64,000 bases of DNA from Phycisphaeraceae bacterium (lineage in GTDB: Bacteria > Planctomycetota > Phycisphaerae > Phycisphaerales > SM1A02). Each line of letters starts with the position of its first letter. Within the stretch, counting starts at the first letter, position 1. Under the pieces are notes generated by a model that was not told the DNA's origin, searched no databases, and saw nothing but the letters and a program-made list of their open reading frames with translations. A program made the position numbers and the translations under genes. This document shows positions 18,198-44,528 of the stretch, piece after piece. The DNA is taken from positions 1 to 64,000 of the forward strand of contig JAHBWZ010000004.1 of NCBI GenBank assembly GCA_019636755.1, given 5' to 3'.

Positions 18198-19292
18198 ATG
18201 CGACCGCGACGAGATCAGGTCGACCACTCCGTCGTCAGCACCTGCCACTGCACCTCACGCTGCGTCAGGCGTGCCTCGCTCCTCGCCAGGAGCGAAGAGG
18301 TCCTCCTCGCCCGCAAGCCGTGGATCGAGGCGCGACTCAGGCACCTGGTCTCGATCTTCGCGATCGAACTGGACACCTTCTGCATCATGGACAACCACCT
18401 CCATCTCGTCCTCACCATCCGGCCTGACATCGTCGCCTCGTGGTCAGACGAGGAAGTCGCCGAGCGATGGCTCAGGTACCTCCCGCCGAAGAAGCGCGGT
18501 GTTGAGCGTGAGGCCACCCTGGAGGACATCCAGTCGCTGGCGGGGAACTCCGCCAGGGTGGCCAGCTGCCGGCTCCGACTCTGCCAGCTCGGCGAGTTCC
18601 ACAAGGCGGTCGAGCAGCCGCTCGCCTGGCTGGCCAATCGCGAGGAGAAGATCACTGGCCACTTCTGGGAAGGCAGGTACAAGTCACGACGCGTGCTTGA
18701 TCCCGCGGCGCTGCTCTCGACCATCGCGTACGTCGATCTCAATCCCGTTCGCGCCGGGCTGGTCCGGACACCCGAGCAGAGCGAGTTCACCGGTGTGCAG
18801 CACCGGATCGGCGCGCGCAGCGACGCCCTGCTTGAACTCTCCCCACGCGAACACAGTCGCGCCGGGACGCGTGCGAAGTGCCTCCTGGAAGGGCAACAGG
18901 GATGCATCGCGTTCCCGCAGGAGCCGGTCCCGGCATTCCTGACGCCGATCGCCGACACGCCGGAGCGTCGCGGCCTCTTCAAGGACCTCACGCTGGACGA
19001 GTACCTGGTGGTGGTCGACCGGATCGGACGGAAGGTCCAGCAGAGCCCGCAGGGCCCGCGTGGCGCGATCCCGCACGACCTGGCGCCGATCCTCAGTCGG
19101 ATCGAGTTGGACGAGGAGTCGTTCCTCTCGCAGATGGCGTCGACGGCGACGTGGATCGGCAGCGTCGTCGGGACGGCGGCGTCGTGCGTGCGCGAGGCCC
19201 GGCGTGTCAATCTGAAGTGGGTGGTCTCGACCCTGGATCTCGACCAGCCGGCACCCGGGCAGACAGGCGATCGCGCGACAGCATCACGCTGA
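18198..19292 (+). CDS. REP-associated tyrosine transposase (IS200-like fold)
   Basis: 364 residues from the ATG at 18198, preceded by GAGGGG. It is a Y1/HUH-type transposase of the REP-associated (RAYT, DUF1568-like) group. The HUH metal motif is NHLHLVL in FCIMDNHLHLVL near residue 64. The family signature GHFWEGRYKSRR...YVDLNPVRAGL appears near 155-195. Such enzymes nick single-stranded DNA at REP palindromes and are thought to spread them. The C-terminal third (about 230-364) extends beyond the core. The gene is single, with no IS ends, and is flanked by inverted sets of a 17-bp repeat, as expected for a REPtron. The catalytic Tyr cannot be fixed by eye. Confidence 0.85.
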   Translation: MRPRRDQVDHSVVSTCHCTSRCVRRASLLARSEEVLLARKPWIEARLRHLVSIFAIELDTFCIMDNHLHLVLTIRPDIVASWSDEEVAERWLRYLPPKKRGVEREATLEDIQSLAGNSARVASCRLRLCQLGEFHKAVEQPLAWLANREEKITGHFWEGRYKSRRVLDPAALLSTIAYVDLNPVRAGLVRTPEQSEFTGVQHRIGARSDALLELSPREHSRAGTRAKCLLEGQQGCIAFPQEPVPAFLTPIADTPERRGLFKDLTLDEYLVVVDRIGRKVQQSPQGPRGAIPHDLAPILSRIELDEESFLSQMASTATWIGSVVGTAASCVREARRVNLKWVVSTLDLDQPAPGQTGDRATASR

Positions 19293-20232
19293 CCGCGTCG
19301 ACGGCACTCCGAACAACCCGGATTCCCCTCGAGCCTCCGCGGCCACGTGTCGCGGGGCGATCCATGCGCGCTGAGAGCAGGCGCGCGGTCACATGCGGTC
19401 GATCGATCACCGGAACCACGGCGGACGCGCCGCGCTGAGGCGATGGCACGTACTCAGTCACCGCCACGCGGGCCACGAGTGCCGAAGGACGGTCTCTCCG
19501 GGGCATCGCGACCATGCGAGTGCCTGTCCCACGTCGACCCCACGTCGACCCAGATCATCCCGGGTGAGTGCCTGTCCCATGCCCGACGCCCGCCGCGATG
19601 CGAGTGCCTGTCCCACGTTCTCCCACGCTCTCCGCGTCGTGCCTCCGCAATGGATGCGACACGAGATCGATCAGCCGGCCCGTGCCGGCCTCGATGCGCG
19701 CCATGACGTGCATGATCGGGAAGATGCATCCCGTGCGCCTGGCTGGCCGGGTCGCCGAACGTCTCGCCGAGCTCGGCGACGTCGGGCATCGAGCAGGAGG
19801 ACGAAAAGCCGGATCGAGCAGACGTGTCCAGCCTGCGAACGCGCCATCGATGGCGCTCAGCCTCGCAGGCCGCGATGATCCCGCGAGATTCGAGTCTCTC
19901 CCGCAAGGAGCACTTGCGCGTCCGCACCGGCCTGAGAGACCGGCCCTCCGTGGCCTCCATGTCGGGTCTGCCCGACACGAGCCGTTTCAACAGGAGGCCA
20001 CGCGTGGCGCCAATCGCCGGAAGGCGCCGCGCATGATGCGCTTGCCGCTGTCATCGTGGCGTTCGGGACTGTGGCTCCGCAGCACCCCCTTTGCATGGCG
20101 GGGCACTGTGAACGGATCGACCTCGCCATCGGCGCTCCCGCCCCCGACGCATGGCATCTGCACGACCACGCCAGGCGTTCGCGCACACGCCACCGGCAGC
20201 ACGAGCGTCGGCAGCGCCTCCGGATGCATGCC
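19293..20232. other. Intergenic region with inverted 17-bp repeats
   Basis: About 940 bp without a supported gene. Copies of GCGAGTGCCTGTCCCAC (reverse complement of the left set) lie at 19516-19532, 19564-19580 (variant) and 19600-19616; a CACGTCGACC tandem pair lies near 19531-19550. ORFs on both strands between 19650 and 20230 have no domain-like composition. The segment may contain decayed genes that I cannot recognise. Confidence 0.6.
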
Positions 20233-20888
20233 TCAGGATGCACCGGCGGAACCGCGACCGAACATGACCGGGCGCGGTTCGTCCGAACACTGAACGGCAC
20301 CCGATCCGTCGGCGGGCTCGAAGCGGCCCCGGAGGTCGCCGCGCTGCGCGGGCAGTCGATCGCCGCCGACGGAGAGCAGCGAGAACGTGAACTGGTGCGA
20401 GGGACCGTACAGGTCGCGCGTGCGCGCCGCGCGCACGATGTCCGGGCCGAATCGCCACTCTGCGATCGGCTTCGCCGCCGTGACTCGCGCCTCGCCGAAG
20501 CGATACAGCGTGAATACGAACGTGCCGTCCACGTGGATCGGCGTCGGATGGGGCTCGGCGAAGAGCGCCGTCGCCACGCGGAACTGGTCCGGGTAGCCGT
20601 TGCCGTCGCTGTCATCCGCCTTCCCGGGGACCAGCAGGGTCATGCGGGTGAGCGCCGCACCCGTCGGCGTCTCCGGCGCGCTGCGCGGCTTCGGCGGCAT
20701 GGGGCGCCCGTCGCTGGTCACGGGCCGGCCATCGGCCATGCAGCCCGCCAGCACGCACGCCGACGCGGCGACGATCCACCGGCCTGGTCCGGCTCGACGC
20801 GCGGCCGTCCGGATCCGCGTTGCTTCCCGCCGCCCCGGTGTCGCGCCGGACGCGCCGTCCGACGCGGTGTCCGCGCGGTCACGTCCGG

Positions 20889-20892
<4 letters not shown>
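20233..20892 (-). CDS. Lipoprotein coupled to the giant secretin gene; candidate pilotin
   Basis: A 219-residue predicted lipoprotein. A long basic N-terminus (about 40 residues) precedes the hydrophobic stretch WIVAASACVLAGC with lipobox LAGC. The mature part is about 165 residues, mostly beta-strand-like, with GKADDSDGNGYPDQFRVATALF and TPIHVDGTFVFTLYRFGEA visible; DSDGNGYPD looks like a Ca-binding loop. Its ATG overlaps the stop of the giant secretin gene (ATGA), so the two are translationally coupled. Secretins often need a small outer-membrane lipoprotein (pilotin) for targeting. That role is inferred from position only; no sequence similarity to known pilotins is visible to me. Confidence 0.7.
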
Positions 20893-35702
<14,810 letters not shown>

Positions 35703-36659
35703 CCTACGACTCCCCGCGCCTGTGGCGCGCTGGCTCGGCTCCGCCGACTGCCGCGGAGTGTACCGGAACCCTCCCTCCGCGGAGGCGACCGCCCGCCCGG
35801 ATGGAACGTGACGAAAGCGGCTGATCGGACGAAGGTTGCGGAAACCGGAGGGGATCGGCGGCCCGGCGCGTGCGGGTTCGTTCGTCATCCGGTCGACCGC
35901 GGGGCGCCGGATCCGGCCGGTCAGGCCGCCCGGTCTGCCCGCGCATCATCCGGCCGCCGGGCAACGACCCCGTCGCCGGCCATGGCCCGTGCACGCGCGC
36001 CGGGTTCGTGGAACCAAGGCGCTCGATGCACTCGCGACCGAGCCCTGCGTCCCCGGCGGGCCGGAACAGTCGTCGCCCCAGGCCGCGATGTCGTCAGGTT
36101 TCCTTCGCACGGATACCACCGATCGGACGGCGGCGCCGGTCGAGTGCGTGGGGCGCGGGCGCCCCGGCCGCGACGCTGGCGGCCGACATCGGCGTGTACC
36201 AGGAGACGCTGTCCTCGTGGCGCCGACCCATGCGCGCCGGCATCCTGGGGGACGCGCGTGCGCCGCCACTCGCGCACCGGCTGACGACAACAACCCTCAT
36301 GCGCGCAAGGGGGTTGCAGGGGGGGCCTCAGCCCCCCCTGCGCTCGCGCACCCGGACGAAGATCATCAGGATCCAGGAGACCCGAGCTGAGCCCGAGTCC
36401 CTGGAGGACACCGAGCGAGCGCGCGCCCATGGACGAGTCAGCAACCTGACGACGCGCTCAGGCGCTCTGCCGTGCACGCCATCGCCTTCTGGACGCGCAA
36501 GCGCAGGGGGGCTGAAGCGCCCCCCTGCAACCCCCCTCGCGGATGGATAATCCCGGAAGCGCCTTGGCGCGCGATTCATCGGTCACGGACGCGCCGCGCC
36601 GGATGCGCCATCGTCGCAAGGCCTCCCGCGCGCAACTCCGGACCCCATGCGCGCAGATC
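35703..36659. repeat. Non-coding region with alternating GC-hairpin repeats (BIME-like)
   Basis: This is the upstream region of the secretin gene followed by repeat DNA. GC hairpins lie at 36316-36341 (loop CCTCAG) and 36503-36528 (loop CTGAAGCG, opposite orientation), about 190 bp apart. A third, 36713-36738, lies in the direct repeat next to IS66. Conserved spacers include 'gccgtgcacgcc', 'cgccttctggacgcgcaag' and 'cggacgcgccgcgccggatg', also present at 1-300 bp. No gene is supported. The secretin promoter should be within about 200 bp of 35702 but I cannot define it. Confidence 0.75.
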
Positions 36660-36783
36660 TCACCACTCGCGCGCCGGCTGACCACGAGAACCATCATGCG
36701 CGCAAGGGGGTTGCAGGGGGGGCCTCAGCCCCCCCTGCGCTCGCGCACCCATACGGAGATCCGAGTCACCAAGGAGCCCGGAC
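36660..36783 (+). repeat. Left 124-bp direct repeat abutting IS66
   Basis: Identical in length to 39485-39608 with only two substitutions (a/t at the third base; g/c in 'gaccacga[g/c]aacc'). It ends exactly at the IS left inverted repeat. It contains a GC hairpin (36713-36738). Confidence 0.9.
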
Positions 36784-36860
36784 GTAAGCGCTCGACGAAC
36801 GACGTCCCCGCAGTGCTCTGCGCCGGCGCATGGCCGGCTGGCCGAGGATCGGGCTGAGAT

Positions 36861-38612
<1,752 letters not shown>

Positions 38613-38624
38613 ACGCGCGCGATG

Positions 38625-39023
38625 TCAAGCATGAACATGCGAGTTTATCGCAGCATGATGTTGCGCGGCCGGCGCCGATCGCTGATAGCGCCGCTGCCGG
38701 CGCGCATCGCGCACGTCGATGCCCTCGAGGATCAGCGTCAGCGTCGCGTGATCCACCTCGACCGACGCCGAGCCGTGGCGCGCGGCGGGGAATCGGAACG
38801 TTCCCTTCTCGAGGCGCTTGTACCAGAGCGCGAAGCCGTCGCGATCCCAGTACAGGATCTTCATCCGATCGCCGCGCCGGTTGCGGAACACGAAGAGGTG
38901 ACCCGAGAGCGGATCATCCGCGAGCACCTCGCGCGTCATCCCGGCCAGGCCGTCGAAGCCGCGCCGCATGTCGGTGACCTCGGTGCACAGCAGGATCCGC
39001 GTCGAGGGCGGGAGACTCAGCAC
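38625..39023 (-). CDS. tnpB: IS66 accessory protein TnpB (Orf2)
   Basis: 132 residues from the GTG at 39023, which overlaps the end of tnpA. The family motif is strong: TDMRRGFDGLAGMTREVLA, then SGHLFVFRNRRGDRMKILYWDRDGFALWYKRLEKGTF. Length (about 115-130) is normal. TnpB is required with TnpA for IS66 transposition in studied members; its biochemical role is not settled. Confidence 0.95.
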   Translation of the reverse strand: MLSLPPSTRILLCTEVTDMRRGFDGLAGMTREVLADDPLSGHLFVFRNRRGDRMKILYWDRDGFALWYKRLEKGTFRFPAARHGSASVEVDHATLTLILEGIDVRDARRQRRYQRSAPAAQHHAAINSHVHA

Positions 39024-39406
39024 GCCCGCGCCTCGTGCAGCGCGCGGAGCACGCCCGCGATGGTCGCCTGATCGGCGTGACCGTTCACACGAACGACCGC
39101 GCCGCCCGGCAGCACGATCTCGATCGGCGCCTGGCCGTCCGCTCGCGGGATCTGGAGGGCGACGAACCGCGGCTGCGTCCGGAGCGCTGCTGCCGGCTCG
39201 GCCCCAGCGCCGGCCGGCGCCGCCTCGCCGTCGCGCCGACGGAGCTCCCGCCGCCATACGTAGAACGAGTTCGCCTTCAGACCGTGCTCGCCGCAGTACG
39301 CCCGCGCGCTCAGCCCGCTGGCTTCCCACCCCGCGATGCGCTCACGCCACGCCCGCTCGATCTCCGTGTTCCGCCCCCGCCCGCCGTCCCTGGGCTGCTC
39401 CGCCAT
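39017..39406 (-). CDS. tnpA: IS66 accessory protein TnpA (Orf1)
   Basis: 129 residues from ATG 39406, with AGGAGG at 39413-39418. It has a helix-turn-helix: WRERIAGWEASGLSARAYC followed by EHGLKANSFYVWRRELRRR, the standard IS66 Orf1 DNA-binding region. The C-terminal half contains PIEIVLPGGAVVRVNG, typical of the family. It is the first gene of the element and is translationally coupled to tnpB. Confidence 0.93.
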   Translation of the reverse strand: MAEQPRDGGRGRNTEIERAWRERIAGWEASGLSARAYCGEHGLKANSFYVWRRELRRRDGEAAPAGAGAEPAAALRTQPRFVALQIPRADGQAPIEIVLPGGAVVRVNGHADQATIAGVLRALHEARAC

Positions 39407-39484
39407 CGCCAGCCTCCTTTCGAGGCCTCCGATCGTCGCATGTGCCGCGAGACGGCGCCAAGGCGTCGTTCGTCGAACGCTTAC

Positions 39485-39608
39485 TCTCCACTCGCGCGCC
39501 GGCTGACCACGACAACCATCATGCGCGCAAGGGGGTTGCAGGGGGGGCCTCAGCCCCCCCTGCGCTCGCGCACCCATACGGAGATCCGAGTCACCAAGGA
39601 GCCCGGAC
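39485..39608 (+). repeat. Right 124-bp direct repeat abutting IS66
   Basis: Starts exactly after the IS right inverted repeat, contains the hairpin 39538-39563 and ends gcccggac. It continues into cellular repeat sequence (gtcaaccgcggg), so this looks like the original, uninterrupted junction. Confidence 0.9.
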
Positions 39609-40027
39609 GTCAACCGCGGGCCTTGGCAAGAGAGAGACAGAGAGAGAGCGAGCGAGCGCGAATCCGCGTCCGTGTCGATGCATCCACTCGATTCGTGGGA
39701 TCGACCCATGCGCGCCGACATCCTCGCGACGCGCAAGCGCAGGGGGCTGAAGCGCCCCCCTGCAACCCCCCTCGCGGATGGACGATCCCGGGTGCGCCTT
39801 CGCGCGCGAATCATCAGTCGCGGACGCGCCGCGTCGGACGTGCGATCGCTCCTGGGATCCATGAGGCAATCCGAGCGCACCGACCTCGATGACCTCGTGG
39901 CCGTGGTGAGACACGCGCTCGCCGGCAGGCGAGGGCCGGGTGATGCACGCACCCGGCCCCCGTGTCGTTCCCAGTCCATCCGGCACCCTGATCCGGTCCG
40001 GCAGCGAGCGCTGCCTGACCGCGGCGC
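39609..40027. repeat. Repeat region between IS66 and the beta-helix gene
   Basis: Holds the opposite-orientation hairpin 39739-39763 (one G shorter in the stem), 200 bp from the copy at 39538. A gaga-rich run lies near 39631-39655, followed by the conserved spacer cggacgcgccgcgtcgga. No gene is supported. Confidence 0.75.
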
Positions 40028-41833
40028 TTACTGCCCCTGCTGGATCATCGCCGCCTCGATGCACGCCATCAGCGCCTCGATGTTCCAGCCGACGCGCTGC
40101 ATGCAGTCCGAGACCGTGATCGCCGAGTCGTCGAACGCGCAGTTCCCGGCGCCGGCACACGAGCCCCAGTTCGAGAGGATCTCCAGCACGTCCGTGAAGC
40201 CCACGTCGCCGCTCTCGTCGAAGTCGTACGGGCACGGCGCGCCGCCACCCGGGCACGAGCCCCAGCTGGCAAGGACCTGCAGCAGGTCGTTGAATCCAAC
40301 CTGCCCGTCATCGTCGAGGTCGTACGGGCACGCGCTGCCCGGGTCGTATTCGTACGCGCCCATGTCCACGTGGCAGTTCTTCCGCCGCGCGGTCATGTCC
40401 AGGTCCGGCGTGGGTGCTTCGACGAACCCGTTCTGGTCAAGGTCATAGACGTCACGCCACCGCTCCAGCAGGATCTCGACGGTGTCGCCCGTGTCCCGGC
40501 AGGGACTGGTCGACTGGAGCCGGTAGTCCCGGTCGCGGGGGTCCGTCGCGTCGGGGTCCACGAACTCGGGGTCGTCGTCGATGTTTCCGGTATCGCAGTC
40601 GCTGTATTGCGGGATCCCGGCCTGATCGGTCTCGATGCAGGAGTGGCGGAGTCGTCCGAAGCCCTCGTCCGACTCGAGCTGTTCATGCGCCTTGGATGTC
40701 GATGCATCTCCATCGCTGTTTCCCCAGAGCACACTGTTCGTGATGTCGAGCACACCACGTCGACTCCGCACACCGCCCGTGCGACCGGTCCCGATCACAT
40801 GGTTGTCGACGATCGTGCTGTTCACGATCACGATGGTCGCTGGTTCGCTGCCATCGCACGGATCATCCTCGTCACACAGGCCACACGACACTGTCTGCTC
40901 TGTCGTGTTCAGGATGGCGCCTACCTCCGCGAGGGCGCGATTCCGATGAAAGAGCGTGTTCAGAACCTCCGCGCGACTGGGCTGTTGCGAGAAGCCTCCC
41001 TGGCTGGTGTTCAGCAGCCCACCTGCCTTCTTCTCCGCGTAGTTGTCGAACACCTCACAGTTCCAGAGCCTGATTTCTGTCGGCAAGCCACCACCGAGAA
41101 GCGCCCCGCCGGCCGCATACACGGCACCGCCGTGCAACAGGACACGATTCTGGCTGAGAGTGCACCGCGTGAGGACTGTCCGCGACCCCTGCACGCGGCA
41201 TCCGGCTCCTCCCGCGTTCTGATTCTCGATGTTCCCTCCCCGGCGAATCACGAATCCGTCGAGTTGCCGCTCCACGGATCCATCGAATGAGCGCACCACC
41301 GCGAACACGTTGTCCTGAGCACTCGGCTCTGTCCAGAAATCAGGAGTCTCCGGCAGCAGCCCATCCTCCAGGAACCCCGTCTGCGGATCGTCGTCGTCCT
41401 GGTTGAGATCGCCGCACAGGATGGTCACGTTCGCGGTGTGGTCGCGCAGATTGCCATCGAGTGGCCCCTCCGTCCCCGCGAACCCGCCGAAGATGGAGAT
41501 GCCGTCGGACAGCACGAAACTGGCCTCCAGCGCGGCCGATCCCGTCAGGTGGCCCAGTTCCGACTGGTTCGGGAGATAGGGCGACTGCGTGTTGCCCTTG
41601 ACCCAGATGTGGACGGCGGGCGGCGGATCCTCTCCGCCGAGGACACTCTCAGCCCGCGCGATGGCATCGCGAAGGTACTTGTAGGCCAAGGCGCCCCAGT
41701 CCTCACCATTGGCGTTCGGCGGCACCGCCTCTCCATTGTCGCCATCCACGCGGATGATCATCTGTGCGGTGACCGGCGCGCTCAGCAGCGCGCAGAGACA
41801 CAGCGCCGGCAGAATCAGGATTGCCTTCATCAT
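40028..41833 (-). CDS. Secreted right-handed beta-helix protein with dockerin-like tail
   Basis: 601 residues. The signal peptide ILILPALCLCALLSAPVTA is followed by MIIRVDGDNG. The body is a parallel beta-helix of the kind in pectate-lyase-like and polymorphic outer-membrane proteins: FVLSDGISIFGGFAG, DGFVIRRGGNIENQNAGGAG, AVYAAGGALLGGG, TIVIVNSTIVDNHVIG. Near the C-terminus are two dockerin-like loops, CPYDLDDDGQVGFNDLLQVL and CPYDFDESGDVGFTDVLEIL, each followed by SWG or NWGSC. A 40-residue extra tail follows. It is probably exported to the surface. It is followed after 88 bp by the gene at 41922-43361 on the same strand, which lies upstream in transcription. Confidence 0.85.
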   Translation of the reverse strand: MMKAILILPALCLCALLSAPVTAQMIIRVDGDNGEAVPPNANGEDWGALAYKYLRDAIARAESVLGGEDPPPAVHIWVKGNTQSPYLPNQSELGHLTGSAALEASFVLSDGISIFGGFAGTEGPLDGNLRDHTANVTILCGDLNQDDDDPQTGFLEDGLLPETPDFWTEPSAQDNVFAVVRSFDGSVERQLDGFVIRRGGNIENQNAGGAGCRVQGSRTVLTRCTLSQNRVLLHGGAVYAAGGALLGGGLPTEIRLWNCEVFDNYAEKKAGGLLNTSQGGFSQQPSRAEVLNTLFHRNRALAEVGAILNTTEQTVSCGLCDEDDPCDGSEPATIVIVNSTIVDNHVIGTGRTGGVRSRRGVLDITNSVLWGNSDGDASTSKAHEQLESDEGFGRLRHSCIETDQAGIPQYSDCDTGNIDDDPEFVDPDATDPRDRDYRLQSTSPCRDTGDTVEILLERWRDVYDLDQNGFVEAPTPDLDMTARRKNCHVDMGAYEYDPGSACPYDLDDDGQVGFNDLLQVLASWGSCPGGGAPCPYDFDESGDVGFTDVLEILSNWGSCAGAGNCAFDDSAITVSDCMQRVGWNIEALMACIEAAMIQQGQ

Positions 41834-41921
41834 GTGACTCCAGGATGTTCAGTCCGCGCACGGACAGCCGATCACCCGCCGCCGCCGCCCACGCGGACGG
41901 CGCACCCGGCGGGAAATCCGG

Positions 41922-43361
41922 TCAGTCCGTCCACGCGGACAGCAGAAGCAGCAGATCCATCAGCCCCACCACGCCGTCACCGTCGATGTCCGATGGCACA
42001 TGGGAGTGCGACCAGTCGTTGATGAGACGCATGAGGTCATCGTGATTCACTCGGCAGTCGCCCGTGACGTCCCCCACCTGGCGAAGAACCGGACGCGCGA
42101 AGTACATGGCCGATCGAAACGTCGGCGCTGGGCCGATGGCGTGACCCATCAGCGTGCCATCCGACCTGACCCCCATGGGCCGCTCGAGCCAGCGGAACGG
42201 ATCGCCAGAACTGACCAGATCAGCCACCACCAGCGGACCGTCGGGCGTCAGGATGGCCGCCATGTGCTTGAGGTTGCCCACCTGCGGGTCCGGCATCGTG
42301 CAGGAGCCCAGGAGTTCGCCGTTCGGACCTTCGAAGCGAATGACACACCCGTTGGCACCCGGGTGCTTGGGCAGGACGATGGCATCAGAGTCATTCCAGA
42401 TGACCGGGTAGAACGTCAGCGAGTCCGGGGAAGGCAGTGCCGCCGATCCGACAATGCGGCGCCCGTCCGGGCTCGATGAGCCGTATGCGCGGCCGGCCCA
42501 CTTGGGCAGTGAGACTTCCACTGTCTGACCACCGAAGTGATGGAGCGGCCGCTCGCCCGGCGTTGCTGTCGCACCAGCACGTCCGACGAGCAGCCCGTTC
42601 TGCGATATCCAATAGAGCGAACTCTGCCCCTGCGACGACGGCCCGATGCTCGTCACCGTCCACGTCATGAAGTCCACGATCAGCCCGTGATACTGTCCCC
42701 CACCGGCGAGCGGCTTGTGCCGGCCGACCATCAGCCGGTCATCGTTCATCGCGAAGATCTCGCTCAGGTGACCGGGGATCGGCGTGAAGAGGATCGTGTT
42801 GTGCACCTGCGGGAAGTAGATGAACGGGCCGCCGTTCACGCCGGAGAGTGCCGTCCCCGCCACCTCGTCGTGGATGTTGATCGTGTTCGGCCAGAAGTGT
42901 GTCGCCCCCTGCGGTCGCGGAATCCAGGTGAACCCCGTCTCCGGCCGCCAGATGAACGGCAGCGTGTCATCGCCACCGCACGTCGACAGCCACCCGCACA
43001 CGTGCCCGTGCTCGTTCATCGCCAGCGGGTAGATCATGCGCGTGAAACCGCCAGGACACGGCGGCGGGTACACCATCTCCACCTCGTACCGGCACAGCCA
43101 CGTCTCCGGATCCGGCAGCGCGACAGGATCCGGCGGCGGGCCGGGCGGATCGGCGAGCGCTGCCGTGGCCAGCATGAGCACGCCCGCGCCACACACGGTT
43201 CCACTCGCACCCCGCCAGGGCCGGCGCGCGACCGCCCCGATGTTCTCAAGTGCTATGCGCACTCCATCAGCGCACCGTCGTACCGCCGTCGCTCCTGCGA
43301 CCTGCGCGCACACACAACCCGCCAATTCCACGCCATCACCGACACCGGGACACTGTCCCAT
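41922..43361 (-). CDS. Secreted propeller-like protein with dockerin-like tail
   Basis: 479 residues from the ATG at 43361, chosen because GGGAGG lies 7 nt upstream. A GTG at 43262 would give a shorter signal (ARRPWRGASGTVCGAGVLMLATAALA). The body has repeated short strands resembling HAF-type extracellular repeats: YPLAMNEHGHVCGW, INIHDEVAGTAL, FAMNDDRLMVGRH, WISQNGLLVGRAG, SPDGRRIVGSAA. The C-terminus has two dockerin-like calcium loops: DVTGDCRVNHDDLMRLINDW and DIDGDGVVGLMDLLLLLSAW. No enzyme motif is visible. Confidence 0.75.
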   Translation of the reverse strand: MGQCPGVGDGVELAGCVCAQVAGATAVRRCADGVRIALENIGAVARRPWRGASGTVCGAGVLMLATAALADPPGPPPDPVALPDPETWLCRYEVEMVYPPPCPGGFTRMIYPLAMNEHGHVCGWLSTCGGDDTLPFIWRPETGFTWIPRPQGATHFWPNTINIHDEVAGTALSGVNGGPFIYFPQVHNTILFTPIPGHLSEIFAMNDDRLMVGRHKPLAGGGQYHGLIVDFMTWTVTSIGPSSQGQSSLYWISQNGLLVGRAGATATPGERPLHHFGGQTVEVSLPKWAGRAYGSSSPDGRRIVGSAALPSPDSLTFYPVIWNDSDAIVLPKHPGANGCVIRFEGPNGELLGSCTMPDPQVGNLKHMAAILTPDGPLVVADLVSSGDPFRWLERPMGVRSDGTLMGHAIGPAPTFRSAMYFARPVLRQVGDVTGDCRVNHDDLMRLINDWSHSHVPSDIDGDGVVGLMDLLLLLSAWTD

Positions 43362-44528
43362 CGTCGTACCTCCCGGCCCGGAAGGGCCGCGCCTGTGACG
43401 GGCCCCCGCAACCGGGGCCCGTTCGGATGGGCCCGTTCGGATGGGCCCGTTCGGGCCGATCGTACAGCGGCCGGAACTGACCCAAGTCTCCCTGCCGGCC
43501 TGGAAAGACGTGCTCGGCGCGGGCAGAGGACACGGGCACCATACCTCGATCACGCCCGCTGTCAAGACGGTGCGCCGCGAATCTCCCCTGTTTTCTCCAG
43601 GCCACCCGCCATGGCGCCGAGCAGCCGTCTCGCGCAGGCGCCACGCACTCGCGCGCCGGCCGACCACCACCACCCTCCTGCGCGCAAGAGGGGTTGCAGG
43701 GGGGGCCTCAGCCCCCCTGCGCTCACGCACCCGTGCGGTGAATCTCGTGATCGGGGCGACATGAGGTCAACCCGAGTTCTTGAAAGACATCGAGCGATCG
43801 AGCACGCGCGCGCCCGCACGCATGAACGAGTCAATGACCTTGACGATGCACCAGGGCACCCCGCCGTGCACGGCATCGCGCTTTCGGGACACGCGAGCGC
43901 AGGGGGGCTGAAGCGCCCCCCTGCAACCCCCCTCGCGGATGGACGATCCCGGGTATGCCTTGGCGCGCGATCCATCGGTCGCGGACGCGCCGCGCCGGAC
44001 GCGCCAGATCGGACGCGCCGTCGGCGCCAGAGGTCCTCGGCGTGCGACCCTGAACGCAATGCGCGAAGACACCACCACTCGCGCGCCGGCTGACCACCGC
44101 CACCATCATGCGCGCAAGGGGGTTGCAGGGGGGGCCTCAGCCCCCCCTGCGCTCGCGCAATCGAACGGAAGGCCGCATGATCATCGAGACCTGACGTCAA
44201 CCCAGGTCCTTTGAGAAACATCGAGCGATCGATCACTCTCGCCCATGCATGAGTCAGCGACCTTGACGATGCACCAGGGCATGGCGCCGTGAACTTTCGC
44301 GCTCGCTGGGTCGCACCCTGCCGCCCACACACGCGCACCGCCCCGGTTCCTCCTCCTCTGTGCCCTCGGCGACCTCTGTGGTTGATCCTGCACGCCCCGC
44401 TCGCCCGCGTCAGGATGCGTGACCGGGCCACGAGTGCGCACCGTCCCCGCCGCATGCGTGCGCACGCCTGTGTGCAACGGCCGCTCCGGAGTCGAGCGGT
44501 GCTGCGGCCGACCGCGTGGACGGTGCGC
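43362..44528. repeat. Long non-coding region with BIME-like hairpins and a 14-bp tandem repeat
   Basis: A 14-bp tandem repeat (gggcccgttcggat, about 2.7 copies) lies at 43415-43455, upstream of the gene that starts at 43361. GC hairpins follow at 43696-43720 (loop CCTCAG), 43899-43924 (opposite orientation) and 44125-44150 (first orientation), spaced about 203 and 226 bp. Spacers match those at 36 and 39 kb. No gene is supported; ORFs here are repeat-derived. Confidence 0.8.

Larger units (their letters stand above)
17891..19616 (+). mobile_element. Putative REPtron: RAYT gene between inverted repeat sets
   Basis: The transposase gene is bounded by three GGGACAGGCAC copies on the left and three in the opposite orientation on the right (19516-19616). 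No terminal inverted repeats or target duplication mark a classical IS. The association between a RAYT gene and its own palindromic repeats is the usual REPtron design; here it is inferred from layout. Confidence 0.55.

Noticed and set aside
19454-20229. Possible genes on either strand downstream of the transposase
   Set aside because: The frames encode Arg/His/Ser-rich sequence without motif, overlap the short repeats and compete on both strands.
35703-35888. N-terminal extension of the giant secretin to 35888
   Set aside because: It would place about 62 Arg/Pro-rich residues before a clear signal peptide; GGGGAG lies directly before the ATG at 35702.
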